Source: Pseudomonadota bacterium
Lineage (GTDB): Bacteria; Pseudomonadota; Alphaproteobacteria; Acetobacterales; Acetobacteraceae
DNA length: 48,912 bases
Reading direction: 5' to 3'
Assembly: GCA_021846225.1 (NCBI GenBank)
Contig: JAJZCG010000006.1
Span: 1 to 48,912, forward strand
Positions 40,435 through 48,912 of this stretch are shown here, in pieces (within the stretch, counting starts at the first letter, position 1; every line of letters begins with the position of its first letter). A program made the position numbers and the translations under genes. The notes below the pieces were generated by a model. That model made no database searches. It saw only the letters and a program-made list of their open reading frames with translations, and was not told the DNA's origin.

Positions 40435-40854
40435 ATGAAACCGCGCACCCTCGCCCGGTTGGACATGCTGGCCGCCGAACAGGAAACCCAGGCGCTGGAA
40501 GCCGTGCGCCGCCACAACGTCACGCTGCGCCAGGCGGTGGAGCATCGCGGCCTGCTGGCCGCCTACCGCACCCGCCTCGCGCAAAGCTGGCAGGATGGCA
40601 CGGTGCTCCCCGCCGCCCAGGCCCGGCGCGCCGGCCAGTTCTCCGCCGCCACGCACGGCGCCGAAGGGCAGATTGAGCAAGCCGCCAACCTCGCCGCCGC
40701 ACAGCTTGAATCCGCCATCACCAAACTCGGCCAAGTGCGGGCACAACGCCGCGCCCTGGCCGAAGCCCTGCGCAAGGCCGCCCAGCAGGCCGCGCGCGAA
40801 ACCGAACAACGCGCCGAGCGCGACCGGCCAGCCCCCGGCCGCACCCGGACCTGA
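40435..40854 (+). CDS. fliJ: FliJ-like coiled-coil export protein
   Basis: The protein has 139 residues, nearly all helical with two long coils (about 3-60 and 75-128), rich in Ala, Gln, Arg and Glu, with a Pro/Arg tail. Its position right after fliI, length and antiparallel coil pattern are those of FliJ, the central stalk that activates the FliI ring. Primary sequence conservation is low in this family, so the call leans on context. Confidence 0.7.
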   Translation: MKPRTLARLDMLAAEQETQALEAVRRHNVTLRQAVEHRGLLAAYRTRLAQSWQDGTVLPAAQARRAGQFSAATHGAEGQIEQAANLAAAQLESAITKLGQVRAQRRALAEALRKAAQQAARETEQRAERDRPAPGRTRT

Positions 40855-40865
40855 AGGAGCCCGCC

Positions 40866-42077
40866 ATGAATCTCTCATTCTACACCAGCTTCAATACCAG
40901 CCTGGCGCAGCAGGAAGCCCAGATCAACACGCTGCAACAGCAGATCTCAACCGGCCTGGCCGTGCAGACGCCCGACCAGAACCCCGCCGCCTACCAGGCC
41001 GCGGCGCTCGGCAATGACCAGATCAGCGCCCTGGCCAACAACAGCAACACCCAGGCCGCCATCCAGGTGCAGCTCGGCAGCGTCAGCAACGCCTATCAGG
41101 CCACCAGCAGCCTGCTCAACAGCGTGCAATCCGTGGTCGAGCAGGCCCTCAACGGCACCACCAGCCCGCAAAACCTCAACGCCCTGGCCGGCCAGGTGCA
41201 GTCGGCGGCGCATCAGATGGTAGCGCTGGCCAACACCACCGCCTCCAACGGCACCTATCTGTTCGGCGGCTCGCGCGGCAGCGTCGCCCCGTTCCAAACC
41301 TCGGGCAGCGGCAATATCATCTACATGGGCGACGGCGCGCAGAGCCAAGCCGCCATCACCCCCAACACCAACGCCTCCACCATCGCCAATGGCGAGGTTT
41401 TCGTCTCCGGCCTCGCGGGAGACGGCACGGGCAGCGTCACCGCCGCCGCCAGCAACACCGGCACCGGCCAGCTCATCTCCCAGGGCATCTCCAATGCCGC
41501 CGCGGCGGCCGCATTCCAGTCCGGCTCCTCGGCCATCACCGTCAGCTTCGGCGCGGGCGGCGCCTACACCGCCAGCCAGGGCGGCGCTGCCGTGGCCAGC
41601 GGCACGCTCACCAGCAACACCACCACCGGCACCAACACGGTGCAGCTTGGCGGCGTTGACTACCAGATCACCGGCACCCCCGCCGCGGGCGACAGTTTCA
41701 CCCTCTCGCCCAGCCGCCCGCAATCGGCCTTTGCCTTGCTGCAAACCATCTACAAGGCGCTTTCCTCGGCGGGGAGCACCCCTTCGCAGGTGGCGCAGAC
41801 CAACCAGATACTCAACCAGAGCCTGGCCGGCCTTGCCCAGTATCAACAGAACGTCGTCACCGCGCAGGCGCAAAACGGCGTCACCCTGCAAGCCATCACC
41901 AACGCGGGCACCAGCAACACCAACCAGTCCACCCAGATCCAGACCGCCGTGCAAAACGCCACCGCGGTTAACACCCCGCTCGCCATCACCAATCTGGATC
42001 AGACCCTCACCGCCCTGCAAGCCGCCATGAAGACCTTCGGCACCGTGCAGAGCCTCAGCCTGTTCAACTACGTTTAA
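40866..42077 (+). CDS. flgL: Hook-filament junction protein FlgL (HAP3)
   Basis: The protein has 403 residues, with AAGGAG before ATG 40866. The N-terminus SFYTSFNTSLAQQEAQINTL, QQQISTGLAVQTPDQNPAAY and the NGTYLFGGSRGSVAPF block are FlgL features; the C-terminal helix (TNLDQTLTALQAAMKTFGTV) ends QSLSLFNYV. The middle is a Gly/Ala/Thr-rich exposed domain with SITVSFGAGGAYTASQGG-like strands. It is exported and joins FlgK to flagellin. Its stop TAA overlaps the ribosome-binding site of the next gene. Confidence 0.93.
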   Translation: MNLSFYTSFNTSLAQQEAQINTLQQQISTGLAVQTPDQNPAAYQAAALGNDQISALANNSNTQAAIQVQLGSVSNAYQATSSLLNSVQSVVEQALNGTTSPQNLNALAGQVQSAAHQMVALANTTASNGTYLFGGSRGSVAPFQTSGSGNIIYMGDGAQSQAAITPNTNASTIANGEVFVSGLAGDGTGSVTAAASNTGTGQLISQGISNAAAAAAFQSGSSAITVSFGAGGAYTASQGGAAVASGTLTSNTTTGTNTVQLGGVDYQITGTPAAGDSFTLSPSRPQSAFALLQTIYKALSSAGSTPSQVAQTNQILNQSLAGLAQYQQNVVTAQAQNGVTLQAITNAGTSNTNQSTQIQTAVQNATAVNTPLAITNLDQTLTALQAAMKTFGTVQSLSLFNYV

Positions 42078-42088
42078 GGAGCCGCACC

Positions 42089-45000
42089 GTGTCAGATGCT
42101 ATTTTCATCGTCGGTTACTACCGCAGCGGCACCTCGGCGCTCTCAGGCGCGTTGCAGCGTCTGGGCGTGAAATTTTTCAACGAGGCCGACCCCAACGAGC
42201 ACAACCCGCTCGGCTTCTATGAAATCCCCGAGCTGATCGAATTTGATGTCGACCTCTTCAACCGTCTCGGCGTGGAATGGACCGACGTGCGCGGCCTGCC
42301 CGAAGGCTGGGAGGAGCGCGCCGATCTCGCTTCCTTTCTCTCCCGTCTCGATGAAACCCTGCGCCGCCGCTTTTTGCCGGCGGATAAAGTCTGGGGCCTG
42401 AAGCACCCGCATCTGTGCCGCACCCTGCCGCTCTATGAGCGTGCCGTGCGCCAGGCCGGGCACAACCCGCATGTCATCCACATCTTCCGCGACCCCTGGA
42501 CCGCCGCGGCCAGCCAGGGCCATAAAAACGGGCTGAGCCGCGCGCATGCGCTGCTGCTCTGGCTCAGCTACGTCACCGATGGCGAGCGCCATGCCCGCCA
42601 CCTGCCGCGCAGCTGGCTCACCTATCAGGACCTGCTCGCCAAACCCGCCGCCGAGTTGCGCCGCATCGAACAGGACATCGGCCTTCCCCTTGCCGGCCTC
42701 GTGCCCAACGGCCTGCGTGAGGCGGCGGGCCATCTCACCGGCCAGCTCAACCGCAGCAACCCGCTATCGCATGATGGTCTTTTCCACCCGCTGGACATGC
42801 TGGCCACCCGCGTCTGGGATGCGGTCCAGTCGCGGGACACCTCTGCGGCTCTATGGGACTCCTTCGCCGCCGAGACCCGCGGCATCGTCGAATTCCTCAC
42901 CGAAATCGGCGCCAGCCGCGGCCGTGTGGTCCCGGCCTTCGGCGCGGCTTTCAACCCTGTTCTCGCGGCACCGGCGGATGCCGCCGCCGCCGCCGGCCTG
43001 CGCCCGCCCGAGCGCCTGGATGAAGGCGGCCGGGCCCGGCTGGAAGCTTTGCGCGCTGCCGCCCCGCCGCTGCCGCGCCTTGCCATCCTCATCGTTGCGC
43101 CGCAGGGCCGTGCCTCCGGGGTGAATGACACTGTGCACGCCCTGCGCCAGCAATGGCATGCACCCGAACATATCACCATCCTCGCGGCCGAGCCGGTGGA
43201 AATCCCCGGCATCCCCGCGCACATCATCCCGCCCGAGCCCGCCGCTGCCTCGCGCCTGCTCTGCGATTCTCTGAATGAGGCCGCGGCCGCGGCGGATTAT
43301 GTCGCCATCATCAACGCGGGCGACACGCTCTCCCCTGATGCCTGCCTGCGCTTTGCCCTCACCGCCACCGCCAGCCAGGCGGACATGATCTATTGCGACG
43401 AGATCGTCCCGCGTGAGGGCGGCGCCTGGGTCCGCCAGAAGCCCGCCTGGGACATCACCCGCCTGCGCCAGGCGGCTTATGTGGGAGACTGGGTCTGGTA
43501 CGCCGCCAAAACCTTGCTGCGCCTCGGCGGCTTTGATGCCGCGCGCGCAGGCGCCGAGGAGTATGACTTCCAACTCCGCCTCGCCGAGGCCGGGGCCAAG
43601 GTGGAGCGCCTGCCCGAGGCGCTGTTCACCCGCTGCCCGCAAAGCCGGCGCGACAGCATTCCCGCCACCGAATTCTGCGCCAACGCCGCCCAGGCCATCA
43701 CCGCCCATCTCGCCCGCGCGGGCCTGCCCGCTCAGGTGCAAAACCGCCAGCACCTCGGCCTGTTCCACCATGTCCGCCTGGCGCCTGATCCCGGCACCAC
43801 CTTCATCATGCTGTGCGATGGCGGCGAGGTGGCGCAGCTTGACCAATGGCTCACCGGCCTGCTCAGCGCCAATGAGCTTTCCGGCCCGATCATCCTTGCC
43901 GGTGCGAACCTCAACCCGCAGATGACCACCTACCTGACCGCCGTCGCCCAGCAGACCGAGGCCCTGGAGGGCAAGGTTCTGGCCGTGCCGCCCGTGCCCG
44001 CCCTGCAACCGGCGCAGGCGCTGGCGCAGGCGGTGGCCATGGTGGCCACCCCGCTCACCGCCATCATTGACATCCGCGCCCAGCCCCAGGTGCCGCATTG
44101 GGCCGAGGGTCTGCGCGCCCGCCTGGCCGACCCGGGCGCCGTGCTTGCCGGGGCGCGCACGCTGGTGCCCTTTGGCCCCGCCGCCCGGCAGTTCACGGTC
44201 CAGGGGCCCATCGTCCTCGGCGCCGATACCCGCCTTGGCGTGGGCCATGCCCCCGAAGACCCCGGCCCCGGCGGCTGGCTCACGGTGGATCAGGAGGCCA
44301 GCGCCCTCGCGCCACCGGCGCTGCTGGGCCGCACCGCCGCCCTCAAGGCGCTGCATTTCCCCAACCTCACCGGCGATGCCCTCTGGATCGTGCTTTGCGC
44401 CCAGCTCCGCGCCGAGGGCGCGCGCATCGTCTGGACACCGGACATCTCCTTCATCGCCCCGGCCGAGGCGGTCCAGCCAGATGCCGGAAATACCTGCCGC
44501 GATGGCGCACCGGCGGGCCTCGCCTTGCCCTGGGCAGACCCCTACCACCACCCCGCCCTCTCCCTGCACGGCAATCTGCTCAGCGCCGAGCAACGGCTGG
44601 GTCTGGTGCGCTCCTGCCCGGCGGATCCCTCCTCTCTGCTGATAACCGGCTCCGCCCTGGAGGGTGAAGCCCTGCTCAATGCCGCCCGCGCCTTGCGCAG
44701 CACCGGCGCGCTGGAGGCTGATTGGGCGCAGGAGATGCCCGGCGCGGCCGATCTCGGCCGCCGGGGCGCCGCCGTCTGGGCGCGCATCAACCCGCAACAG
44801 TGCCCCCAACCCCACAGCCCGGCTTATAGCGCCGTGTTCACCGCCCCTCCGGCAGCTGATGCCAAGCCGGTCATCGCCGGTGCCGCGCGGCTTTTCGCCA
44901 CCTCGCCCGGCCTGGTGCAGCGCGTGCGCAAACTGGCCCACCCGCGCCAGCCGGTCACTCTCTGGCGGCCCACGCTCTCCGCGCCCATCTGGTCCACCTT

Positions 45001-45535
45001 AAAAATCGGCACCGGGCTGAACACCAAGCCCCGCGTCTTATGGGTCGACGAAGGCATCGCCCCGCCCTGGCTGGGGGATATCATCAATGAGACGCTGGAA
45101 TCCGTGGCCTGGATCGTGGTCGAGCGCGAGGGCGCCCAATACGCGGGCTCCATCGCGCGCATTGCGCCGCAACCCTCGGAATATGCCTGGGCGCAGGCCA
45201 TGGCCGAGCTGGCGCCGCAAATCCTCATCCGCCCGGCGGAGCGCGAGACGGACGCGGACCATTACCGTATCCTTCTCGCCGCCGCCGCCGGTTGCCATTT
45301 GCTGGTGGACGAGCGGATGGACGTTCCCCCCTCACTGGGCGCGCTCCTTCTGCCAAACCGCCTCGCCGCCTGGCAGCGTGCTCTCAAACACGCGGTGAGC
45401 GAGCTGAGTGCAACCCTGGCGCAAGGCCAGGCCGCCCGCGCCGCCGCCCTGGCGCTGCCCTCCACCGAGGCCGCGCCCCCGCCCTGGGCCGTGGCCGATC
45501 CGGCGGCATCCGCCTTGCAAAGCGCCGCTGAATGA
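42089..45535 (+). CDS. Sulfotransferase-glycosyltransferase fusion protein in the flagellar operon
   Basis: The protein has 1148 residues from GTG 42089, with AAGGAG upstream. Residues 1-280 are a sulfotransferase-type domain: FIVGYYRSGTSALSGAL (6-22, phosphosulfate-binding loop) and VIHIFRDPWTAAASQG (129-144, second PAPS site). Residues about 330-560 are GT2-like: IINAGDTLSPD (407-417), ADMIYCDE (431-438), YVGDWVWY and EEYDFQLRLAEAG (490-502, the catalytic ED-type motif). Residues about 570-820 look like a second GT-A-like unit with weaker motifs, and 850-1130 a further Rossmann-like part. It has no signal peptide. Place between flgL and flgA, near flagellin, suggests flagellin glycan assembly and sulfation. 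Substrate unproven. Confidence 0.7.
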   Translation: MSDAIFIVGYYRSGTSALSGALQRLGVKFFNEADPNEHNPLGFYEIPELIEFDVDLFNRLGVEWTDVRGLPEGWEERADLASFLSRLDETLRRRFLPADKVWGLKHPHLCRTLPLYERAVRQAGHNPHVIHIFRDPWTAAASQGHKNGLSRAHALLLWLSYVTDGERHARHLPRSWLTYQDLLAKPAAELRRIEQDIGLPLAGLVPNGLREAAGHLTGQLNRSNPLSHDGLFHPLDMLATRVWDAVQSRDTSAALWDSFAAETRGIVEFLTEIGASRGRVVPAFGAAFNPVLAAPADAAAAAGLRPPERLDEGGRARLEALRAAAPPLPRLAILIVAPQGRASGVNDTVHALRQQWHAPEHITILAAEPVEIPGIPAHIIPPEPAAASRLLCDSLNEAAAAADYVAIINAGDTLSPDACLRFALTATASQADMIYCDEIVPREGGAWVRQKPAWDITRLRQAAYVGDWVWYAAKTLLRLGGFDAARAGAEEYDFQLRLAEAGAKVERLPEALFTRCPQSRRDSIPATEFCANAAQAITAHLARAGLPAQVQNRQHLGLFHHVRLAPDPGTTFIMLCDGGEVAQLDQWLTGLLSANELSGPIILAGANLNPQMTTYLTAVAQQTEALEGKVLAVPPVPALQPAQALAQAVAMVATPLTAIIDIRAQPQVPHWAEGLRARLADPGAVLAGARTLVPFGPAARQFTVQGPIVLGADTRLGVGHAPEDPGPGGWLTVDQEASALAPPALLGRTAALKALHFPNLTGDALWIVLCAQLRAEGARIVWTPDISFIAPAEAVQPDAGNTCRDGAPAGLALPWADPYHHPALSLHGNLLSAEQRLGLVRSCPADPSSLLITGSALEGEALLNAARALRSTGALEADWAQEMPGAADLGRRGAAVWARINPQQCPQPHSPAYSAVFTAPPAADAKPVIAGAARLFATSPGLVQRVRKLAHPRQPVTLWRPTLSAPIWSTLKIGTGLNTKPRVLWVDEGIAPPWLGDIINETLESVAWIVVEREGAQYAGSIARIAPQPSEYAWAQAMAELAPQILIRPAERETDADHYRILLAAAAGCHLLVDERMDVPPSLGALLLPNRLAAWQRALKHAVSELSATLAQGQAARAAALALPSTEAAPPPWAVADPAASALQSAAE

Positions 45536-46206
45536 GACTGCTGCCCGGCATCATCGGCGCGCTGGCGCTGGCGGCCCCCGCGGCCGCCGCGCCGCAGAGT
45601 CAGCAGGCGGTGGCGCAGGCCATCACCCAGGCGGCCCGGGCCATCGCCCCGCCGGACGCCAGCCTCACCCTCGGCCCGGTGGCCGGCGCGCAATACATGC
45701 AGGCTTGCACCCTCCCGCTCAGCGTCAGCATCAGCGGCACCGCCCCCTACGAACAAGCGGCGGCGCATTGCCCGTCCCCGGCCTGGACTCTCTACGTCAC
45801 AGTCACAGTGGCGCAGACCGAGAACGTCGTCATCGCCGCGCGCCCCATCGCCGCCGGGCAAACGCTGAGCCAGGGAGACATCACCCTGGCCCGCGAACCC
45901 GTCTCCCTTTATGCCGGGCGGCAGGTTTATTATAATCCCGCCCAGCTTCTCGGCGCCACCGCCATCATGTCGGTCTCGGCGGGCGGCATTCTCAACCCGG
46001 CGGACGTTGCCGAGCCTGTCATGGTCAAATCCGGGCAGACCGTCGCGGTCGAGGTCATCAGCGGCGGGGTCACGCTCTCGCTCAACGCCGTCGCTACCGA
46101 GACCGGGCGCATCGGCGACACGATCCTTTTCACCAATCCCTCCAGCGGCCGCCGTTTCTCAGCCCAAATCACCGCCACCGGTCCGGTGCTCAACCTCCAG
46201 CCATGA
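45532..46206 (+). CDS. flgA: P-ring assembly chaperone FlgA
   Basis: The protein has 224 residues, ATGA overlap with the preceding gene. A signal peptide (MRLLPGIIGALALAAPAAAA) leads to a SAF-type domain: VVIAARPIAAGQTLSQGDIT, then ATAIMSVSAGGILNPADV and VKSGQTVAVEVISGGVTLS, ending TGRIGDTILFTNPSSGRRFSA-like strands. These blocks are typical of FlgA, the periplasmic chaperone of FlgI. Usually flgA lies beside flgB or flgG/H; here it is about 24 kb away, on the other arm, just before flagellin. Confidence 0.92.
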   Translation: MRLLPGIIGALALAAPAAAAPQSQQAVAQAITQAARAIAPPDASLTLGPVAGAQYMQACTLPLSVSISGTAPYEQAAAHCPSPAWTLYVTVTVAQTENVVIAARPIAAGQTLSQGDITLAREPVSLYAGRQVYYNPAQLLGATAIMSVSAGGILNPADVAEPVMVKSGQTVAVEVISGGVTLSLNAVATETGRIGDTILFTNPSSGRRFSAQITATGPVLNLQP

Positions 46207-46246
46207 ATATTTTCCCCGTCAAAAAACTTAAAGTTGCACGGACAGG

Positions 46247-46273
46247 AAAACTTCTCTTCCCACCCCCGAATAA
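46247..46273 (+). promoter_or_regulatory. Candidate sigma28 promoter of flagellin
   Basis: AAAACTTC (46247-46254), 11 bases, CCGAATAA (46266-46273). Each half matches the sigma28 consensus (TAAAGTTT-N11-GCCGATAA) at five of eight positions with exact spacing, and ATG follows 36 bases on. A TAAAGTT at 46229-46235 is a better -35 but has no -10 at the right distance. Confidence 0.35.
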
Positions 46274-46309
46274 ATGGGTACGGCAACCGCAACCCAAGGA
46301 GTTTTCAAT

Positions 46310-47794
46310 ATGTCGGCCGTAGGTTCTATCATGACGAATACCGGGGCGCTCCAAGCGCTCAACTCTATCTCCGCCACTTCCGCAAACACCAACAATCTGC
46401 AGACCCAGCTTTCCAGCGGTCTGTCGATCAGCTCACCGTCGAACAATCCGGCCGGCTACATCACCGCCCAGGGCTTCACCTCGCAGTTGAACGGCATCAC
46501 CCAGGCGATCTCCAACGCCAACCAGGGCGTCTCCCTGCTGCAAACCGCCCAGGGCGCCATTTCGCAGCAGATTGGCATCACCCAGCAGCTCAACTCCATC
46601 GCCGTGCAGGCCGCCAACGGCACGCAGACCTCCTCTGAATCCCAGTCGCTGCAAAACCTCGTCGGCCAGCTCACCGGCCAGGTCTCCACCATCGCCAACC
46701 AGACCCAGTTCAACAACATCAGCCTGCTCAACGGCACTTTCTCCGGTGTGCAGTTCCAGGTCGGCGCCAACGAGGGCCAGACCCAGAGCCTCTCCATCAG
46801 CAAGATGACCGCCAGCGCCATCGGCATGAACGCCTCGGTCGCCTCCGCGGCCGTTTTCAAATCGGGCAATGCCGCCGCGGGCAGCGGCCAGATGACGGTC
46901 GGCGCCACCAACCCCGCCACCGTCGGCGCCTATACCGCAGGCACCGCGAAGATCATCGGCAACAACGGCGGCAGCGCCTCCATTGTCTCCACCACGGGTG
47001 AATCCGCCGCCAACATCGCCACCGCGGTGAACAACCTCTCCGGCACCACCGGCGTGCAGGCGCAGGCAACCAACTCGGTCGTCCTCGCGGCCACCTTCGT
47101 CGCGGGCAAGTCGCTCAACTTCTCCATCCAGGCCGGCAGCGGCCTCACCGGCACCATCGGCACGGCGCAGAACATCGCGGCCTCCAGCGCCAACGCCCTG
47201 GTCTCCCAGATCAACGGCGGCACCTCCACGAGCGGCATCAGCGCCTCGCTGAACAAATCCGGCAATGTGGTTCTCTCGCAGTCCGCGGGCCAGAACATGA
47301 TCCTGAACTACACCGGCGCCGCCGCGTCCGGCAGCCTCGCCTCGGTTGGCGGCACGGCAACGACCTTCAGCTCCACCAACAAAAACGCGGTGATCCAGGG
47401 CCAGGCGCAGCTCCAGTCCAGCGGCGCCTTCTCTGTCACCAACGGCACGGCCATCGGCGTCAAATCCAGCTCCACGCTGGATTCCTTGTCCGCCATCAAC
47501 GTCAGCACCACCTCGGGCGCCAACCAGGCGATCAACGTGGTGAAATACGCGCTGGCGGCGCTGAACAACCAGGGTGGCCAGCTTGGCGCCACCCAGCAGG
47601 CGATGACCGCCAACATCAACAACCTCAACACCACCAGCCAGAATGTCACCACCGCGCTTGGTGTGGTGCAGGATGCCAACATCCCCGCCGTCAGCAACCA
47701 GCTGACCCAGGCGCAGATCCAGGCGCAGGCCGGCGTTGCGGCGCTCAAATCCTCCACCCAGTTGCAGCAGTCCTACCTCTCCCTGCTGCCGTAA
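46310..47794 (+). CDS. fliC: Flagellin
   Basis: The protein has 494 residues from ATG 46310 with AAGGAG eight bases upstream; the open frame to 46274 includes the promoter and is not used. Conserved N-terminal helices (ALQALNSISATSANTNNLQ, LSSGLSISSPSNNPAGY, TQFNNISLLNG) and C-terminal helix (ALGVVQDANIPAVSNQLTQA, QLQQSYLSLLP) enclose a Ser/Thr/Asn/Gly-rich surface domain (about 170-400). No Cys or Trp is evident. The high Ser/Thr content would suit glycosylation by the enzyme encoded upstream. It has its own terminator and likely sigma28 promoter. Confidence 0.96.
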   Translation: MSAVGSIMTNTGALQALNSISATSANTNNLQTQLSSGLSISSPSNNPAGYITAQGFTSQLNGITQAISNANQGVSLLQTAQGAISQQIGITQQLNSIAVQAANGTQTSSESQSLQNLVGQLTGQVSTIANQTQFNNISLLNGTFSGVQFQVGANEGQTQSLSISKMTASAIGMNASVASAAVFKSGNAAAGSGQMTVGATNPATVGAYTAGTAKIIGNNGGSASIVSTTGESAANIATAVNNLSGTTGVQAQATNSVVLAATFVAGKSLNFSIQAGSGLTGTIGTAQNIAASSANALVSQINGGTSTSGISASLNKSGNVVLSQSAGQNMILNYTGAAASGSLASVGGTATTFSSTNKNAVIQGQAQLQSSGAFSVTNGTAIGVKSSSTLDSLSAINVSTTSGANQAINVVKYALAALNNQGGQLGATQQAMTANINNLNTTSQNVTTALGVVQDANIPAVSNQLTQAQIQAQAGVAALKSSTQLQQSYLSLLP

Positions 47795-47806
47795 GTCTGA
47801 AACCGG

Positions 47807-47841
47807 CGGGCCGGGGCCTCGCGCCCCGGCCCGTGCCTTTC
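47807..47841 (+). terminator. Terminator after flagellin
   Basis: CGGGCCGGGGC (47807-47817), a five-base loop and GCCCCGGCCCG (47823-47833) form an 11-pair GC-rich stem followed by TGCCTTTCC. Termination could be partial, letting some reading continue into fliD. Confidence 0.65.
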
Positions 47842-47874
47842 CCGTAACATTCGTAGCAATTTCAGGGGTGCGCC

Positions 47875-48912
47875 ATGACCACCGTAAGCAGTCTCGGCTC
47901 CAGCCAGGTCTCCAGTCAGATCGCACAGGTGCAAGCACGCTTGCAGGCCCCCATCACCGCCATGCAAACCCAGGTCACGACCGACAAAGCCACCATCTCC
48001 GCCTGGGGCACGATCAGCGGCGCAATGTCCACCCTTTCCAAATCCCTGGCGGGCATCAAGAGTGTCGCCACCATCAACAGCCGCTCGGCCAACAGCACGA
48101 GCACCAGCGTGGCCACCGCCACCACCAGCAGCACCGCCGCCACCGGCACCTATAATTTAACCGGCGTCACCCTGGCCAAAACCCAGGAGATTTATTCCTC
48201 CTTGCTGGGTTCCGGCGCGGCCTCGCTCACCGGCGGGGCCGGCTCGCTCAATTTCACCCTCAACAACGGCAAGACCGAAAAAGTCTCCGTCGGCTCCGGC
48301 AGCCTCACCCTCAACGGCGTCGCCGCCGCCATCAACAAGGTTGCGGGCGGGGTGCAGGCGAGCGTTGTGGGTACAGCCGCTGGCGCGCGCCTGGTGCTGC
48401 AAAGCAGCGGCACCGGCAGTTCCCAGGCTTTTTCCGTCGCGGGCACCGGCGCCCTGACCCAGTTTTCCTACAGCACCGCCACCCCCGGCACTGAAACCCT
48501 GGCCCAAACCGCGAGCGACGCCAAGCTCTCGCTCAACGGCGTGCCGGTTACCAGCAAAACCAACAGCCTCAGCAGTGCGGTCGCGGGGCTCAACATCTCC
48601 CTGGTTGGCTCGGGCAACACCACGGTCACGGTCAGCTCCTCGCCCACCACCCTCTCCAGCGCCGTATCCTCAGTCGCCACCAGCCTGAACGCCGCGCTCT
48701 CCGCCATCGCCAAGCAAACCAAATATGTGCCCCCCAACTCGTCGGGCACCTCCTCGGCCAGCGCCGCCAAGTCCGGCCCGCTGCTTGGCAATTTCACCGC
48801 CACCAACCTGAGCAATCAGCTCCTCAAAACGGTGAGCGGCGCCGCCGCCAGCGGCATTAGCGCCAACGCCATCGGCCTTACGGTGAGCAGCGCCGGCGCG
48901 GTCTCCTTCAAC
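47875..48912 (+). CDS. fliD: Filament cap protein FliD (HAP2), 3' end outside the window
   Basis: ATG 47875 follows AGGGG; the frame stays open for 346 codons to the window end, so the C-terminus is missing. The N-terminal coiled segment (SSQVSSQIAQVQARLQAPI, TAMQTQVTTDKATISAWGTI, SGAMSTLSKSLAGIKS) is the FliD N-terminus that contacts the filament. The exposed part (GTYNLTGVTLAKTQEIYSS, LNFTLNNGKTEKVSV, LNGVAAAINKVAGGVQASV) matches the FliD domain pattern. It caps the growing filament and folds flagellin. Order flagellin-fliD is the usual one; fliS would be expected next. Confidence 0.92.
   Translation, partial: MTTVSSLGSSQVSSQIAQVQARLQAPITAMQTQVTTDKATISAWGTISGAMSTLSKSLAGIKSVATINSRSANSTSTSVATATTSSTAATGTYNLTGVTLAKTQEIYSSLLGSGAASLTGGAGSLNFTLNNGKTEKVSVGSGSLTLNGVAAAINKVAGGVQASVVGTAAGARLVLQSSGTGSSQAFSVAGTGALTQFSYSTATPGTETLAQTASDAKLSLNGVPVTSKTNSLSSAVAGLNISLVGSGNTTVTVSSSPTTLSSAVSSVATSLNAALSAIAKQTKYVPPNSSGTSSASAAKSGPLLGNFTATNLSNQLLKTVSGAAASGISANAIGLTVSSAGAVSFN

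Noticed and set aside
42851-44941. 696-codon open frame on the - strand
   Set aside because: It lies fully opposite the sulfotransferase-glycosyltransferase gene, has no ribosome-binding site or family motif, and reads as Gly/Ala/Arg-rich low-complexity sequence, the usual shadow of a GC-rich gene.
46229-46235. TAAAGTT as the -35 of the flagellin promoter
   Set aside because: With 11-base spacing the next eight bases (AAAACTTC) do not resemble a sigma28 -10, so the pair at 46247/46266 was preferred.
46433-47938. 501-codon open frame on the - strand
   Set aside because: Antisense to flagellin; its composition (runs of Gly, Arg, Asp and Val) mirrors the Ser/Thr/Ala codons of flagellin and shows no domain.

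Overview
The window comes from a GC-rich, motile Gram-negative bacterium. Dense G/C third positions, many ATGA and TGATG gene overlaps, a fliA-type sigma gene inside the flagellar cluster and the protein flavours point to an alphaproteobacterium, most likely of the acetic-acid or acidophile group (Acetobacteraceae). That placement is inferred from gene content, not from a marker comparison.

Region 1 (1-9.5 kb, + strand) is the distal end of a prophage or phage-tail-like island: tail-associated proteins, a run of modular fibre/spike genes (glycine-rich tip, pectate-lyase-like beta-helix, collagen-like fibre, SGNH-esterase fibre) and then a lysis block (coiled-coil/membrane protein, GH108 muramidase, small Ala-rich protein). 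One fibre gene is split by an in-frame amber codon. Third positions here are visibly richer in A/T than in the rest of the window.

Region 2 (9.5-13.9 kb) is ordinary chromosome: recX (-), rpmI-rplT with a sigma70-type promoter and structured leader, an EcsC-family gene whose start lies in a perfect hairpin, a ferredoxin/rubredoxin reductase-like flavoprotein (-) and a SOUL haem-binding protein. A strong bidirectional terminator closes it.

Region 3 (13.9-48.9 kb) is a nearly complete flagellar locus in two divergent arms around a CheY gene. The left-reading arm is flgB-C-D-E-F-G-H-I-J-K-fliL-O-P-Q-R-flhB (rod, hook, rings and export gate). Between it and the centre sit cheY and a helical gene with a CheZ-like DxxxQ signature. 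The right-reading arm is fliE-F-G-K-[fliM-fliN]-fliQ(second copy)-flhA-fliA-motA-motB-(small two-helix membrane protein)-fliH-I-J-flgL-(sulfotransferase/glycosyltransferase fusion)-flgA, followed by flagellin and a fliD that runs off the window. No flgM, fliS, flhF or flhG is visible here.

The most unusual points are: fliM and fliN form one reading frame with an ideally placed internal ribosome-binding site and ATG for a free FliN; two different FliQ proteins; a 1148-residue sulfotransferase-glycosyltransferase fusion between flgL and flgA, next to flagellin; a possible CheY phosphatase next to cheY; a sigma28 that almost lacks region 3; and the amber-interrupted tail fibre.
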